Of a stretch of 64,000 nucleotides of DNA, positions 1 through 13,000 are shown piece by piece. The number at the start of each line of letters is the position of its first letter. The stretch's first letter is position 1. The notes under the pieces were generated by a model, which saw nothing but the letters and a program-made list of their open reading frames with translations, made no database searches and was not told where the DNA came from. A program made the position numbers and the translations under genes. The DNA is from Hibiscus mutabilis. Its lineage: Eukaryota > Streptophyta > Magnoliopsida > Malvales > Malvaceae. The stretch spans positions 73,482,479 to 73,546,478 of the forward strand of contig CM033712.1 of the NCBI GenBank assembly GCA_019671005.1, in the 5' to 3' direction.

Positions 1-23
1 TGAGTACATTCTAAATTTACAAC

Positions 24-3000
24 CTGAAATTCATTTTTAGCTTTCCCAATCCTCTCTCGGTCCAAGGAGTCAACAACATAGATCTGCACAGACATACAAT
101 ACATATTAGAGATAGATACGAATGTTCATATCTTTTCACTCGGTAGCGAAGAACAGAGCAAAATCAATTTGACAAATAAAATCTTTCGGCTTTGACCAGT
201 GTAAAAAATGGCGCAATGCGCACTAAGGCGATAGGGGTCCTATAGCCGAGGCGCAAGGCGCGCCTCATCGAAGTAAGACGCACTTTTTAAAAATTAAAGA
301 TTTTAAGAATCACTCATTGTTTCTTCCATTTTTTATGTTAATTGTGATTGTGTAAGTATATAATTTTAGATTGATAAATATCTAATTATATTAGATTCTT
401 ATTTATTATTTAATAAGAATATTTTGAAACTGAATTTATAAAAATTATAAAATAATTATTAAATTGTACAAATAATAAAATTATAATTAAAGATCTATTC
501 ATTTTAAGGATTTTTTTCTTATTTAATCTGAATAGGTCTTCTTATTCAATCTGAATAGGTCGGTGGAAAAGAGCACGTGTGGAACAAACTTGTCAAAAAA
601 TCCAAGCAGTAGGACCCACACCTCCCCCTCCATTTACCCAAACCTCATATTCTTTTATTTTCCATTTACCCATCGGTTTCTCTCTCCTCCGGTCTTCCTC
701 TTCTTCTATTTTCCATTTACCCATCGATTTCTCTCTCCTTCTCTTCTTCTATTTTTTTCAACAGACCACACAACTCATTCTTCTCTTTTTGAGTTCTCTG
801 ATTTCTTTCTCCACCACTTCTTCTTCTTCAACATATCCTTTTGGGTTCTTTTTTTATTTTCCTTTTCAATTTCCTAAAGTTATTTTCAGTTTTCCCCAAG
901 TTTAGCTTAAGCGTAGAAAAGCAACGCCTCACCCGCCTCTAGCGCCTGTTGTGATCTTCGTTACAATCGACTCGCCTGAACTCAAATGGGCGTTCAGGAT
1001 CCAGCGCCTAGGCGCGCCTCAAGTACGCTTTTTTATACACTGGTTTCGACAACCCATAAATGACAATCAATCAGAAGAAACAGTAAAAGGGAGAAAATAT
1101 TTTTCCATTTATTTTTCTTTAAGAGAGAGAGAGAGAATTATCACCAATCCATCTGTATTATTGAAGTAGTGCCTCCAAAGCGGCCTTAGTTTCTCTTGCC
1201 CACCGACATCCCAAACTGTGAACATCACATTCTTATATTGAACCTTCTCCACATTAAAACCTGAAGGAGATAACAATAAGAACTCGGGACTTGTATCAAC
1301 TTGTCTATCCACCCCAAGACAAAATGTTAATAACATCTAATTTAAAGCCAAAATTTCAACCGAAGACTGAGGAATGGGAGAAAAGGGCAATAACACTAAT
1401 CAACAATCTATGTCAAAAGTAAATTGAGGGAAAAAACTGGTTCCAAGTAATAGAGAAGGAAAATAAATTCAGACCACACCAAAAAGAAATTTAATCAATG
1501 ATATCATTAATTCACACCGAATCAGATTAAAAAAACACTCAACCGCATTTTACATAAAGAACCACCTATGGGGACAAAGGCTAGAGAAGCACCATTTCTC
1601 TATCCCAAACAACAACCATACTGCTATACAAAGTAGGTCCCTTGAAATTTAACTCAATCTTCAAGGTTTCATATTGAAAAGGAGAATGGAAATTTAGTTT
1701 TTAGTATTATGGTTTTCATCTTTCCTGAAGCAGCACCTTGCATGTCATTTTAAATGAACAAGGGCTGCGAATGTGTCAAACAACAGCTGAAAAACGGGTA
1801 GTACCTAGTACACAAGGGTCACACAATATGCAGGGTCCAGGAAGGTCCTAATGTAAGCAGCCTTCCACCTATTTTGCACCGAGATGCCGTTTATTGGGTT
1901 CAAACCCATAGGCCACAACCAAACAGATGGAAAGTTGACACTACATTATCACGCCATGCACAACCAAATCAACAAAATAGAACATGATCCAAGCCTTCTC
2001 TAAAAGTATCATCATAAAAGTACTTGTTTAAAAAAAAATCAAGTTATTATGGGCTAAGTTGCCTACCAATAGTGGGGACAGTTGATAAAACTTCTCCAAT
2101 GTGCAACTTGTACAATATAGTTGTTTTTCCAGCTGCATCAAGGCCAAGCATCACAACCTAAGCCAGCTCCACAAAAGTTACAATAAGAAATGAGAACATA
2201 AAGTAGGAAAATATTAAAAAAAGGTCGACAAAAATGATATCTAATTGCAAGTGTAACATTGAAGTGGGATAGCCTTCACTAACAGGCTGGGATAAAGAAC
2301 AATGATGCCCAGATGTGGTACAGAAAATAGTAAAGACATGAAAAATATACTACTAACTAAATCCAGAAAGTTGAAAAGAATATACTGAACTTTTAAAAAA
2401 AGACTGGCTTGGACTACAGTTTATAGGGTGAACTCGTTTAAAACATTATACCTCAAGTTAAGAAAATGTGGGCAATACACATTTAAACTGATCGGAATTA
2501 CAATTTATCTATATGAAAGATTTATCTATTTATATCTTAGCACCTAAATTCAATAAACAAGTAAATTAAGCCTTTTGCCGACTTCAATCATTCTCAGGTT
2601 CATAATACCAAGCACCATTTACTACTTCTAGATTTTCTAACATAGTCTAGTGACAGTGCAAAAATATTAAGTGAGAATTCTATTATTAAATACCCCGTGG
2701 TAATCACAGTACTATATAAGATATGACAAACCTTTTTAGGAATGCATCAAAATCTAAACGATGTCAAGGTGCATTTAGCGTAACTTCATGTTTCATAGTT
2801 ACATATGCACAAGATAACTAATTCAGGATAAATTCAAAAATAAATACTGCACATTTTCCAGATAAGAAAGCCACCTAAAAGGTATATTAGAACAGCATTA
2901 AGGTTCCGTTCACATCAGCTAGAATATCTGGTTTAATTGGATTGTTATCAGCTTCCATGGGAAGGAACTGGCAAGCAATATTTGATACACCGGTTATAAT

Positions 3001-3761
3001 GACAAGAAGACTTTAGCCAAAAGAATTGACCGCTTTAAAGAAACATAACCCATACTTTAATGCATAGGAGGACTCAAATATGGAAAAGGTATATCAATCT
3101 TAAACGTTTTAGTTCTGCATTATTGCTTATACATCCTATTACATTAGAATTCAAAACCAAGAGCAATCATCTAAGTTCTGCCCATAGGTAAATCGATGTT
3201 GAGTGAGCCTTACCAAGAGTGAAAACAACGAAGGCAAACTAAGTTACTCTAAGTTCTCGATATGATTAAGACGGAACCATCCAATTGTTGTTGTTTTTTT
3301 TCATTTATCTCATTCATGTAAGAACAAGCTATAGCAAATACTGAAGTGACAAATGATCTATGCAACAAAAATCGTAATACAACCAAGTGTTTCTACATCA
3401 GAGGTTGACCCAAATCTTCTAACACAATATAATGACAGGCAAAGCTATATGTCAAACATCTAAATTAAACTGACCAAATTATAGAAAATTTCACCAAGTT
3501 TCTAGCTTGGAGATAAGATCTTCAGCAAAGCAAAACCACCCTATAAATATTCAACTCTAGTCTCTACACTAATTATAAACCAAATACATGGGGTAAAAAG
3601 AACCCTAACAGTGAAGATAATTCAGTTAAAAACTAAGAACAATAAGTAAATGGTCAATTATCAACAAAAAAAGAAAAAGAAAAGGAGAGAGATTGAAAAA
3701 ATACCCTCATCTCTGAGTTACCAAAGAAGCTGTCAAAGAGCTTGCGAAAAGCCTGACCCAT
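24..3761 (-). CDS. ARFB1: ARFB1-type ADP-ribosylation factor GTPase, 3' end beyond window
   Basis: Small Ras-like GTPase of the ARF family, which recruits coats and effectors to membranes. Four coding exons read on the minus strand: 3705-3761, 2067-2157, 1145-1260 and 24-83. All have GT-AG junctions and phases that join exactly. The protein starts MGQAFRKLFD, so Gly2 can be myristoylated, and has the P-loop GLDAAGKTT, the switch I TVPTIGFNVE and the switch II WDVGGQEKLRPLWRHYF, followed by IYVVDSLDRERIG. The MGQAFRKLFD start and the EKVQYKNV segment match the plant ARFB1b/c group as I recall it, rather than ARF1/ARFA. The window holds about the first 108 residues of a family of roughly 190; the NKQD box lies to the left. 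Intron 3 is about 1.06 kb and carries a MITE. No lesion is seen. The 5' leader lies in about 3762-4010. Confidence 0.93.
197..1042. mobile_element. hAT-like MITE inside ARF intron 3
   Basis: An 846-bp element bounded by inverted ends: CAGTGTAAAAAA on the left and TTTTTTATACACTG on the right. The flanking 8-bp duplications are GCTTTGAC (189-196) and GTTTCGAC (1043-1050), two mismatches apart. A CAGTG terminus with an 8-bp target duplication is the hAT pattern. Both ends carry unusual GGCGC/GGCGCGCC-rich blocks (210-270 and 925-1030). The middle is AT-rich, then pyrimidine-rich (600-880). Short reading frames inside have no transposase features. It sits in the intron opposite to no recognisable gene and does not disturb splice sites. 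Confidence 0.75.
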
Positions 3762-5169
3762 CCTTTAAAAGCTTGAAAAGTAGCCTTCTTTTTGTTTTGG
3801 GGTTTTCTGTTTTGTTCTCTCTCTAAAAGAAACCTATGAATTTCTGGATTATCAGTGAGAGAAATTCCAAGCAGACAAAGAAAAAAAAAAGATTACTTTA
3901 GACAAAAAAAAGTCTGAGTTTTTCCCTGCTATTTGCTAATGAAAGAAATAAATTTGAGAGAAAGTAAGAAAAGCGTTGTAGAGACAGAAAACTAGAAAAG
4001 AGAAGGTAGCGTATGATGGCTGAACACAAGGAATAAGAAGGGATTTTTTTTATTTTGGGGGGGGGTTCTTTCCTTTTCCTTCCATTTTTCCAAGCTGTTT
4101 CGTGGTGGGAGTGGAACCCAGTAGGCGGAAATGGAAATATTCAATTGGCTTAATCCAATTATATATTTTTAAGGTCTAATAATAAAAAATAAATATTTAA
4201 ATTATATTTTTTATGTTAAATTAGTAAATATTCTAATAAAATAAGTGTTTTATGTTTTATTTAGTTAATTTTAAGTGAATGGTCGTTAAAAAAATATGTT
4301 ATAAATTCAAATATGATATGTGGCATATTTTTTAATTTTTAAAAAATATATATTTTTTAAAAAATAACTTAAAATAATTTTGAATTCCTAACTCAATTGT
4401 CGTTAATAGTCTCGTTTGAACCCATCATTATCGTTGTCGGACGTCTTCGTACATTTTTTAAATTATTTATCGTTAATAACTGACGAAAAATGTGTCAATC
4501 GGGCATCAAACGACAAAAGGTTTCAACCAAACGACAACCAATTGATACACCTTCCATCGATTATCGGCGATGGATAGTTTGGAGAAATAGATAACAGCGT
4601 TCGACAGTCATATTGGTGGGGTCTGATAAGACTATCGATAGCGGCAATTTTGAGAATTTTAGATTAGGAATTTGAGATTATTTTAAAAGATTTTAAAATT
4701 TTTGAGATTTTTTTAAAATCATTTTTTTAGTTTTTCAAAATAGAAATAAATGACACGTGTCTAACTATGGTTGGGTTATAAAAAAGTTTTAACATCACAA
4801 CCTTAAAATGATAACGGGTTGAAGCTTTGGACACCTACAATCATAATCAAGAAAACGTTAGACATCCGCTTTTATAAATAAAAAAATACTTTAGGCACTA
4901 GTTTAAGAGAAATTGTATCATGATCCCTTCTCATCATGTCATCTATAGTCCTAACCAATAAAAATTTATTATTCCAATAACTTTTTTCAATGTCATGTTT
5001 TTATCGAATGAAGAAAAAATTAATGAATGAGTATTTTTTATTAATTGAGACCATAAATGTTGTGGTGAGAAAAGTTCATAATATTATTTCTTAAAATTTA
5101 GACACTTATTCTATATTAAGTTATTTTTTAATTAAGTACTTAAAATATTTTTTAATTGAAGCAATTGTT
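3762..5169. other. ARF promoter/leader, then AT-rich intergenic DNA
   Basis: Positions 3762 to about 4010 hold the pyrimidine-rich (on the minus strand) 5' leader and probable promoter of the ARF gene. Beyond that the DNA is AT-rich with homopolymers and a G run near 4060. No coding exon, RNA gene or clear terminal repeats are seen. Confidence 0.5.
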
Positions 5170-5178
5170 TAAACTTTT

Positions 5179-5959
5179 GGCTTAATAGGCAAATAAGTGC
5201 CTAAACTATGTCTTTTTTTCCAGTTAGGTGCTCAACGTATTTTTCAGACTAATTTAGGACCTAAAATTTCATTTTGTGACCCATTTAAGGTTCGTTGTTA
5301 ATTTTTCCGTTAAAGGAAACATGTCACCTCCAGAAAAATCCAAAATTATATTAAAAATAAATAAAATTAATTAATTTTCAAATAATCTCTAAATTTTCCA
5401 AATTTTACAAAATAGCCCCCAAATTCCAAAATCCCTAAACCCCAAAACCTAAGTCCCAATTTGGGCCGATTTTGCCGGTGATCGCCACGCCGCCACCCAC
5501 CACATCGGCCGCAGGACCATCACGATCATTTCCCCACCACCCCGGCACCGGAAATCGAACGACAGCGTGCGAATCGACGAAATTGTCGAATGGTTATTTC
5601 AAACGATTCGCGACAAACGACGGCAGAAGGGGCGACGAACGGCGTGTGAGTTGTTCGGTGAGGGGAGGGCATTTCATTTCGTCGCCGGCAACGCAACCGC
5701 CGCCGGCGAGAGTGGTCGGATTTGGGGGTTTAGGGATTTGGGGACTATTTTAGGATATATTTTTATTTTCTTTTATTTATTTTTAATATAATTTGGATTT
5801 CTTTGGAGGTGACATGTGTCCTTTAACGGAAAAAATTAACGATGAACCTTAAATGGGTCACGAAATGAAACTTTAGGTCCCAATTTAGCTTGAAAAATAG
5901 TTTAAGTACTTAACTGGAAAAAAAAAGTATAGTTTAGGCACCTATTTGACGGTTAAGCC
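5179..5959. mobile_element. Mutator-like foldback element with long terminal inverted repeats
   Basis: A 781-bp element flanked by a perfect 9-bp direct repeat TAAACTTTT (5170-5178 and 5960-5968), the target duplication length of Mutator-like elements. The ends GGCTTAA...TTAAGCC begin inverted repeats of roughly 200-260 bp (about 5179-5445 against 5720-5959). Shared blocks include CCGTTAAAGGA and GGTGACATG. The centre (about 5465-5720) is distinctly GC-rich and CG-rich compared with the arms and flanks, and could be a captured genic fragment. It has an open frame (5472-5753), but I recognise no protein family. There is no transposase, so it is non-autonomous. Confidence 0.85.
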
Positions 5960-5968
5960 TAAACTTTT

Positions 5969-6882
5969 ATAATATTAATTTTAACTCGAGCGTCTATTTA
6001 ATTAAGATAACATTAAATTTTCAGGAAAAAATGTGACACCCTTAAAAATATCAGATGATAAAGAAAATCTAAAATGTTAACAAAAAATAATAAAATCAAT
6101 GAAATTATAAAGTTAACAGAATATAGAAATATATGTACAAATGGTAAATAATTCAAAAATATTTATAAATCATTTTTAAAAAAACTTTTTAACAATTTTT
6201 TTTTAAATTAAGAATATTCTGAATTTTTAGAAATTATATTTTATATTACCATGTAACACTTTTTAGTAATATCATATGATATTTTTTAGTTGTGCTACGT
6301 CACTTTAAACAACAAAAATAATGTTAGGAGTCAAAAGTGATTATGAAATATAGTTTAAATATTTTTAGTATTTGATTCAAGTAAAAAGTAATTTAAGGGT
6401 TGATTATTGAATTAAGCCTATTTCAATTTTTATTTATTTTTACATTATTTTGATAAGATGAGATGGAAATATAAGGAAACATCAAATAGGTTTTACATTT
6501 CTTCGGGACACTAACAATAAGAGTATATGCTAAGAATATTCAAAACATTTGCATCATTCAAACGTTATCATGTAATCTCATTTTTATTGTATTTTTTATA
6601 ACTATTAATATCTAATTTATTAACTGATTAATTTGATTGTTTTAAGTTTAACGTTGGAATTCGAATAATTTTTATTCTGTTAGATTAACTAGTTGTTGGT
6701 CTTGTTAGGATTTCGGTATGAACTTATACAAGGTCATACACCTTATGCATGAACAAGTTATTATAAAAATTACTAATAAATTGAAATGAAGTTTTCCATT
6801 ATATTTCTCAGATACATATGCATGAACATTTTCAAACGTTTAGGCTTAAAGCAAAAGCTAGAAAGTTCATCAATTACTCATT
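5969..6882. other. AT-rich intergenic and 3' flank of the FAS1 gene
   Basis: No gene or clear repeat boundary is visible. The part closest to 6883 should contain the 3' UTR of the minus-strand FAS1 gene. Confidence 0.4.
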
Positions 6883-7674
6883 TCAAATGGAAACACCAAT
6901 TACTAGAGGTGCCAAAATAGTACCAATTATCACTTCAAATAGTTTCCCATCCCATGAAAATTTTGAAGACCCGGAGCTGCTGTCAGATGGTTGTGGTGCA
7001 GGCACCATAAAATCATCAACAAAGGGAGTGAGAAACGGATCCATCGGTGGTGGTAATAGCGGCGATGAAGTCACCATAGAGGGCGGTGGTGCTACAAAAC
7101 TTCTATCGTTGGAGCAAGTATGTAGATATACGTTACTCACAGGGCTCAACACCCCATCGATGCCATGACACCGGATGGAACCGGCGGTGCATATATTCGG
7201 GCTGATGATTCTAACATTGTTGAGGACGAAACTTCTCCGGTCACCGCCATTCGCGACGCCCATCAAATACTCTGGCAACGAACTAGGAAGGATCGAACCC
7301 GTCGGGATGTACTGGAGGTGCTCAAAGATCAACGAAGAAGGGATCGAATGACGTTGCAAGAAGGTGTAGACTTTGTTCTCAGGGATTATTGTTTTTGACA
7401 ACATCCGATCATTTGGCATTAAGAAAGTGACGTTTCTGAGGAATTTAAAGTCTAGCGGCGACATGTTGAGAAGCATCACGAAGGTGAAATAGTTCGCTTT
7501 TTGCATTTCTTCCGTGGCGAGGCGAAGGTCTTGGTCATCCCGGGGAGGTAGGGTTGTTGAAGATGAAGATTTGAAGAGTGGTATTAGGAAAGCAACAATG
7601 GAGATCATTATGGGAGTTGTTGCCATTGGCTTGGTGGTGGTCATTTTGGGTGATGGGATGAGCAAATTTTTCAT
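6883..7674 (-). CDS. FAS1 (fasciclin) domain protein, secreted, single exon
   Basis: One uninterrupted frame of 263 codons. The N-terminus has a hydrophobic segment (about residues 20-36, IMISIVAFLIPLF) consistent with a secretion signal. One FAS1 domain covers about residues 45-175, with a VTFLMPNDRMLS H1-like segment, an FLQRHSIPSSLIFEHL segment and the I-x-C-H-G-I-D-G-V-L H2-like end. A Pro-rich stretch (about 195-235) and a short hydrophobic C-terminus follow. The tail could be a GPI-anchor signal, but this is not certain. Plant single-FAS1 proteins are cell-wall or apoplast proteins of mostly unknown role. The second Met, 10 codons in (7644), fits the signal peptide and the upstream TATA box better than the first ATG at 7674. 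Confidence 0.85.
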   Translation of the reverse strand: MKNLLIPSPKMTTTKPMATTPIMISIVAFLIPLFKSSSSTTLPPRDDQDLRLATEEMQKANYFTFVMLLNMSPLDFKFLRNVTFLMPNDRMLSKTIIPENKVYTFLQRHSIPSSLIFEHLQYIPTGSILPSSLPEYLMGVANGGDRRSFVLNNVRIISPNICTAGSIRCHGIDGVLSPVSNVYLHTCSNDRSFVAPPPSMVTSSPLLPPPMDPFLTPFVDDFMVPAPQPSDSSSGSSKFSWDGKLFEVIIGTILAPLVIGVSI

Positions 7675-7710
7675 GGGGGAATTTTAGGTGGTGTTATAAA
7701 GGGAGCATAC

Positions 7711-7717
7711 TTTATAG
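7711..7717 (-). promoter_or_regulatory. Candidate TATA box of the FAS1 gene
   Basis: TATAAAG reads on the minus strand about 40 bp upstream of the first ATG and about 70 bp upstream of the second ATG. The spacing gives a normal short leader only if the second ATG is used. Confidence 0.4.
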
Positions 7718-10049
7718 GTATAATTGTGAGAACATGCTTATGTGATGTCTTAACAAACTTACCTCACACTTCCATCGTGTAACTTACTAGAATAAAAAAA
7801 TCAAATTACGTGTCGATGATATTTATATTTTGATCAAATTTATTTTTTATCTTATTATTTAAAATTTTAATTTAATCAGTACCGTTATTGATTTTTCAAG
7901 TTAAAAAAAATCTAAAACATGTATGTTGCGACATATATTTGACAAAAACTATTAAATATGTAAATAATTAGATTATAATTTTTAAATAAAACGATACAAT
8001 CTTATTTTTAAGATTTCAAATATATATATATAATCTCAAACTTTAAACTTTATCAAAGTTCAAAAACTACCTTCAAAATCAATAAAGGCAAGCCTATGGA
8101 AGGAAAAGTATATGACAAAAAAATTGCTATATTTATGGAAGAAATGGAGAATGAAAAGGGTGAGGGTTTCATCATTTTTTTTTAAATTAATAACTGAAAT
8201 TTGGAGGAACCAAATTAATACTATATTTAAATTGTTAGTGAGATTGATTCGATAAAATTAAAAATTAATGACGATGATGAGATTAATTGTTGTTATTAAT
8301 GGTCAACACTCTCTAGAGTATTTGGTTAAAGCTCTTAGTTAACATTTTTTTTCTCTTAGGTTGTGGGTTTAAGGCTCAATAAGAACAAAAAATTTTCTTC
8401 CCTCTAAATAGAAATTGTTTAAAAATTGTTATTGTTAGCCCATTACTTAACAATTTAAATAAAGATCAATCTTATTGAGTCAGATAGAATCATCTTAAAG
8501 ATGACATTGTTGAAAGGGAAAATTACAAATTCTGAACATAAACCATAAAACGGACTTGTATTTTACAAAAAATATATTAAATTAAAAGTTTAAATATGTT
8601 CTAAGTACTTATACTCTACACATTTGAAAATTTAGTCCCACTACAGTTTAAAATTCAAATTTAATTATTAACACCGTCAAAATTCTTTGTTAAGTTCAAG
8701 TTCACTAAAACATTAAATTTTCTAATTACATGATTGTCGAGCTAATGTTTTTTTTATCATAGAGCTAATGTTTTCTTATTCGAACATTCTAAAAAATAAA
8801 TAATTCAATTTAACTCATTGTTACTACATATATTATTTTCCTTTATTTAAATTTAGAAAATTTTTTAACGAGGTACATTGTGATAATTTCTTTTTCATCA
8901 AAAAAATAAATAATTTAATTTAACTCATCCTAATATACTATTTATAACTTTAGACTCTATTTTCTTTAATTTCATCTTGACCCCTTTAATATAAGATTCT
9001 CGACTTTGTCACTAGGAGACATGAAAAATAACTAAAATAATGTATAAAATAATATGAACTCGTTTAGGGGTCTTTCAGTAGAAAATGGAGTGTTATTATC
9101 CCTGTAACACTCAAATTCGAATGGATTATACGTATAGTGTGTTATTGAATTTGTAAGTGTTTTAATTTAGTACCTAAATTTTGTTTTGATTCACATTATT
9201 TTTTAAATATAACAATGTTTTTCATTTTAATCATTTAATAATGAGACACTTTGAGATTATACTATATCATCAAAATAATTAAAATGGACTAAAAATTTAA
9301 ATTCGACAAAGAAAATGCTAAAAAGTACTAATAACCAGTTGATCTAATGGGATGAGACACTAAATTTAGATCACATATTTGAGTCTTGATGTTGTAAATG
9401 TAACAATTGAGTTCAAGGGTCGTCCCGGCTATATAATATTCGATCCGAATTAGTTAGTTAATGAGTTAGATATTTGTCCTTAAAAAAAACACTAAAAACT
9501 GAAGGAATTGGGTAGGCAACTTTACCAAAATACGATATCCAATTCCCTCCCAAAAAATATGGTACCTCTCAAATTATTTTTAAAAATATTATACTCTCTG
9601 CAGTAAAAGTGAAGTCGAATTAAAAGAATTCTGACTTTAAAGATGTTTGAAATTTTTCATTAAAAAAATTAAAGTCGAACTAAAAGTGTTCTGACTTTGA
9701 ATAATATTTTACACTAAAATCAGATTATATTTTCATTGTCTTTAATATTTTTTAATTAAAAAAATAACATAAACAATAAAATTAAATTGTATTCTCATCG
9801 ACTTTATTTTTATTATAACAAATACTATAAATTTAAAAATAAAAATAAAGGTCATATATTTTTGGAAAAAAGTTTTCCGCTGCCATATTCATTGCATTTC
9901 CCCGAATTGGGCATTTGTTAACCTCAAAATGAAATCTTATCGTTTGCCCCGTCATTTCCAGTTCCACAGCATTTCCTTCCTGCAAATATTTCAGTTGGAA
10001 GCAAAGAAGAGCAGCTCTGCTCCCTCTGAACCTAACAAGGGAACCAGCC
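7718..10049. other. AT-rich intergenic region
   Basis: No gene is recognised. A short imperfect tandem duplication (about 9608-9640 and 9669-9700, sharing AAAGTCGAA and TCTGACTTT) lies before the kinase-like gene. The last 150 bp is less AT-rich and likely contains the leader of that gene. Confidence 0.4.
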
Positions 10050-13000
10050 ATGCTCTTTGCCACACCCCATTGCTTATCTGCTTCTACTTGTGTGCCTTTT
10101 TTCATTTCTCGAAACCCCACTTCTTCCCTTTCGAGAAAACCGCGATTTAGCTCCTGGGTCAGTAGTCGAACTCGGTCCAGTCGACTCTGTACAGCCAATC
10201 TTATTACCAGTCCTGACTCATTCGAAGTTGGCCGACTAATTGGCAGCTATGGTTTCATGAATGTTACTAGGTAATTCGGTTTGCTCATCATTTTTACCCC
10301 TTCTATTCTCTGTTTGGTTCTCCGGAATAATAAATGAATTAAAGAAAAGAATTTTAAGTGTTTTTTGTAATTTTCAGGCATTTGGGTATTCATATTTAGT
10401 GCAAATATAGTTATTTGCTGAGAGTAAAGAATTTTGGATGAATGTGCTATTTTTTTTATTATCTAACTTTGTCTGCCAATAAGTCTTTAGTCTGGTTGCT
10501 TAGAAAGTGACAATCTTTAGAATAGTAGGAAAAAAATTAGGGGGTTATGTTTTGTGGATGTTGAACTTGGTAGTTGGTACATAATTTCCCGGCCAAGGAA
10601 ATGTTGAGAAACAATAAGGTAAAGGGAATGTTTGAATATCATGATTGTTACTGTTAGCTGTTCTTTGATCGAACAAATTAACCTGTTATCCGAATTGTGT
10701 TAGATACATTTGCTAATGAACCTGCATGTATATTGTTGAAGAAGCAGCAAATGTATGTGATTTTTACTCTTTATTCTTAATTTTTTGTTTTTGATACAAA
10801 TCTTATTGAAATATGACATGGAAAAATGTTTGGATTTTTCTTTCCAGCTATTCAGGGTTCCAAGCAGGGGCAGATCTTGAATTGTCTTCCGGAGATTTGG
10901 GGCAATTGAGAGTTCAAGTTGTTGGGGAAGGGAGTGTAAAAATAAGGTGCATTTCTATGGATACATGCACGCACATGGACATAAATAAGCTGAATACGTT
11001 TGTTACTGTCGATGAAACTTGCAGAATCTTTTCCATCTTCCTACTGGTGCTATTAGTGGCAGTCCCTCTGCAGGCTTTACGAAGGAAGAATAGCTCAGGG
11101 TCCACTCAAAGGCACAGCAGTGATATTTAAGGTGATATTGTTTATATATTTTTCTTAATAATACTAATCTTTTCAGCCATAGTTTCCCATCTTAGTCCCT
11201 TAGGCTACAAGGATGTTGCTAACCATTTAGTTATTTGTATTCACTTTACTAAAACCTTTGTCTATGAAGGTTTACCCCGGACAACGAGCCGCTGGTATTG
11301 AGGCTGATATGATGGCAGCCAATGAACTCAATGCACATGCTTTCCTCCAGGTAAAATAATGTGGAGCAATAAGTTTCAACCAATCACAGAAGTAAAATTT
11401 GTGTTCCTTTTGGTAATTGAAATTTGTCAGTCTGAAAGTTGAAGGAATGATACTGATTTTATCTTTGATTACGCACTTGTTTAACAGAGCAGTTCTGAAG
11501 GTATATGTAAGAATCTTCTATTACTTCTTGGTGGATTTGAGACAAAAACAGGGGAGCAGGTCTGTCATTTCATATAAACTATATGTAAGTTTTCAAGTTT
11601 CTTTTTATTTTCGGTAACTTAAGAAATGAAGTAGCTTTGTTCTGTACAGTGGCTAGCCTTCCGTGGTGATGATAAATATAGTGCAGCTGACTTTGCAAAA
11701 GCAACTAGTGAGAAAGTATCAAGAGTCCGTTCTCTACAAGAAAATTCTTGGAATCCTTTCGAGAAAGAGCAGGCATTTAAACGCAGATCGTACTTTGTCA
11801 TTAGGCTATTCCTTGGTGCTATGAGAGGTTTAGCCTACATGCATAATCATGAAAGATTACACCAGAGTCTTGGACCTGCTTCTGTTATACTCAAGTATTT
11901 TGTTTGATAATTTTCATAAGTCTGGGTTTAACCCTCCTTAAAAGACAATCGGTTTACTCTGTTCACTTCAAAGTTTAATCAACCTTTCATTGAATGATGG
12001 CAGTACAATAGTAGAAAGAGATGCTGCTTATCTGGTTCCAAAGCTTCGAGATCTAGCCTTTTCTGTTGACATCAGGTACTGCTATGTTGTTTTTTGGCTT
12101 TTACACTTCTCCAGAAAGATGTAATCTAATTATCATCTCTGTGACAGTTTTGCTACCCAAGGCAATGGTTTTACTTTGTTCCCTAGAATAGATTGGTTGG
12201 TTCAGTATTGGGCCATTGGCTAAAAAAGAGAACTGCTAACCGAGCTAAACAATCCCCTAAGTCTGGATATATCTTTTCCCTAGATGACGATTGCAAAGTC
12301 ATTATGCGTACTTGATAATGGTATACAGAGCGAGATAGCGAGATACTTGATCATGGTTCAGTATTGGGCCATTGGCTTTTTTTACCTAAAAGAAAATTAG
12401 ATCCCTAGCTTTTAAAGTTATAAGATGACACTTCTGAAGGGTGCAAAAAAATCATCAATCTTGTTGAGAATAAGGTAATGATCCTGGATATGAGCATGTA
12501 TTATATCATCTATTTAAAAGATATAGAAATACATATGTTCCCTTTCGCTAGAGTATTCTCATGAAAATGAGGGAAACGGACGTTAAATATTGCTTGGAAT
12601 TTCTCTAGTTTTTCAACATAGTGCTATTTATATCCAATGATATGGCATTTTGCTTTAGCTTTTCATCTTTGGAAGAAGGTCCTAGCACATTCTCAGAGGG
12701 TCTTTGGAGAAGGGCATCTTCTGCTGGTGCATTCACACCTATGGAGAAAAGAGCTTTTGGAATTGCAGATGACATGTAATGTTTTGATTTTTGGTGACAC
12801 TTCACTAGCCGTTTTTATACCAAAACATAATTTCTTTTCTTTTTCGCTAGACAGGTATGAAGCAGGTCTTCTTTTTGCATATTTGACTTTCGTTCCATTT
12901 TGTGAAGCAGGGATTATGGATGGCCTTTCATTGCAAGTAAGCAATTCCTTTTAAAATGTTTCGGTTCTGCCTGTTGTACATAATTATAAGCATGCTCCAA

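Noticed and set aside
563..905. Two overlapping plus-strand open frames
   Set aside because: They lie inside the hAT-like MITE in a T/C-rich tract and encode low-complexity Phe/Ser peptides without family features.
7165..7398. Plus-strand open frame opposite the FAS1 gene
   Set aside because: It is the antisense shadow of a real gene; no family or codon support.
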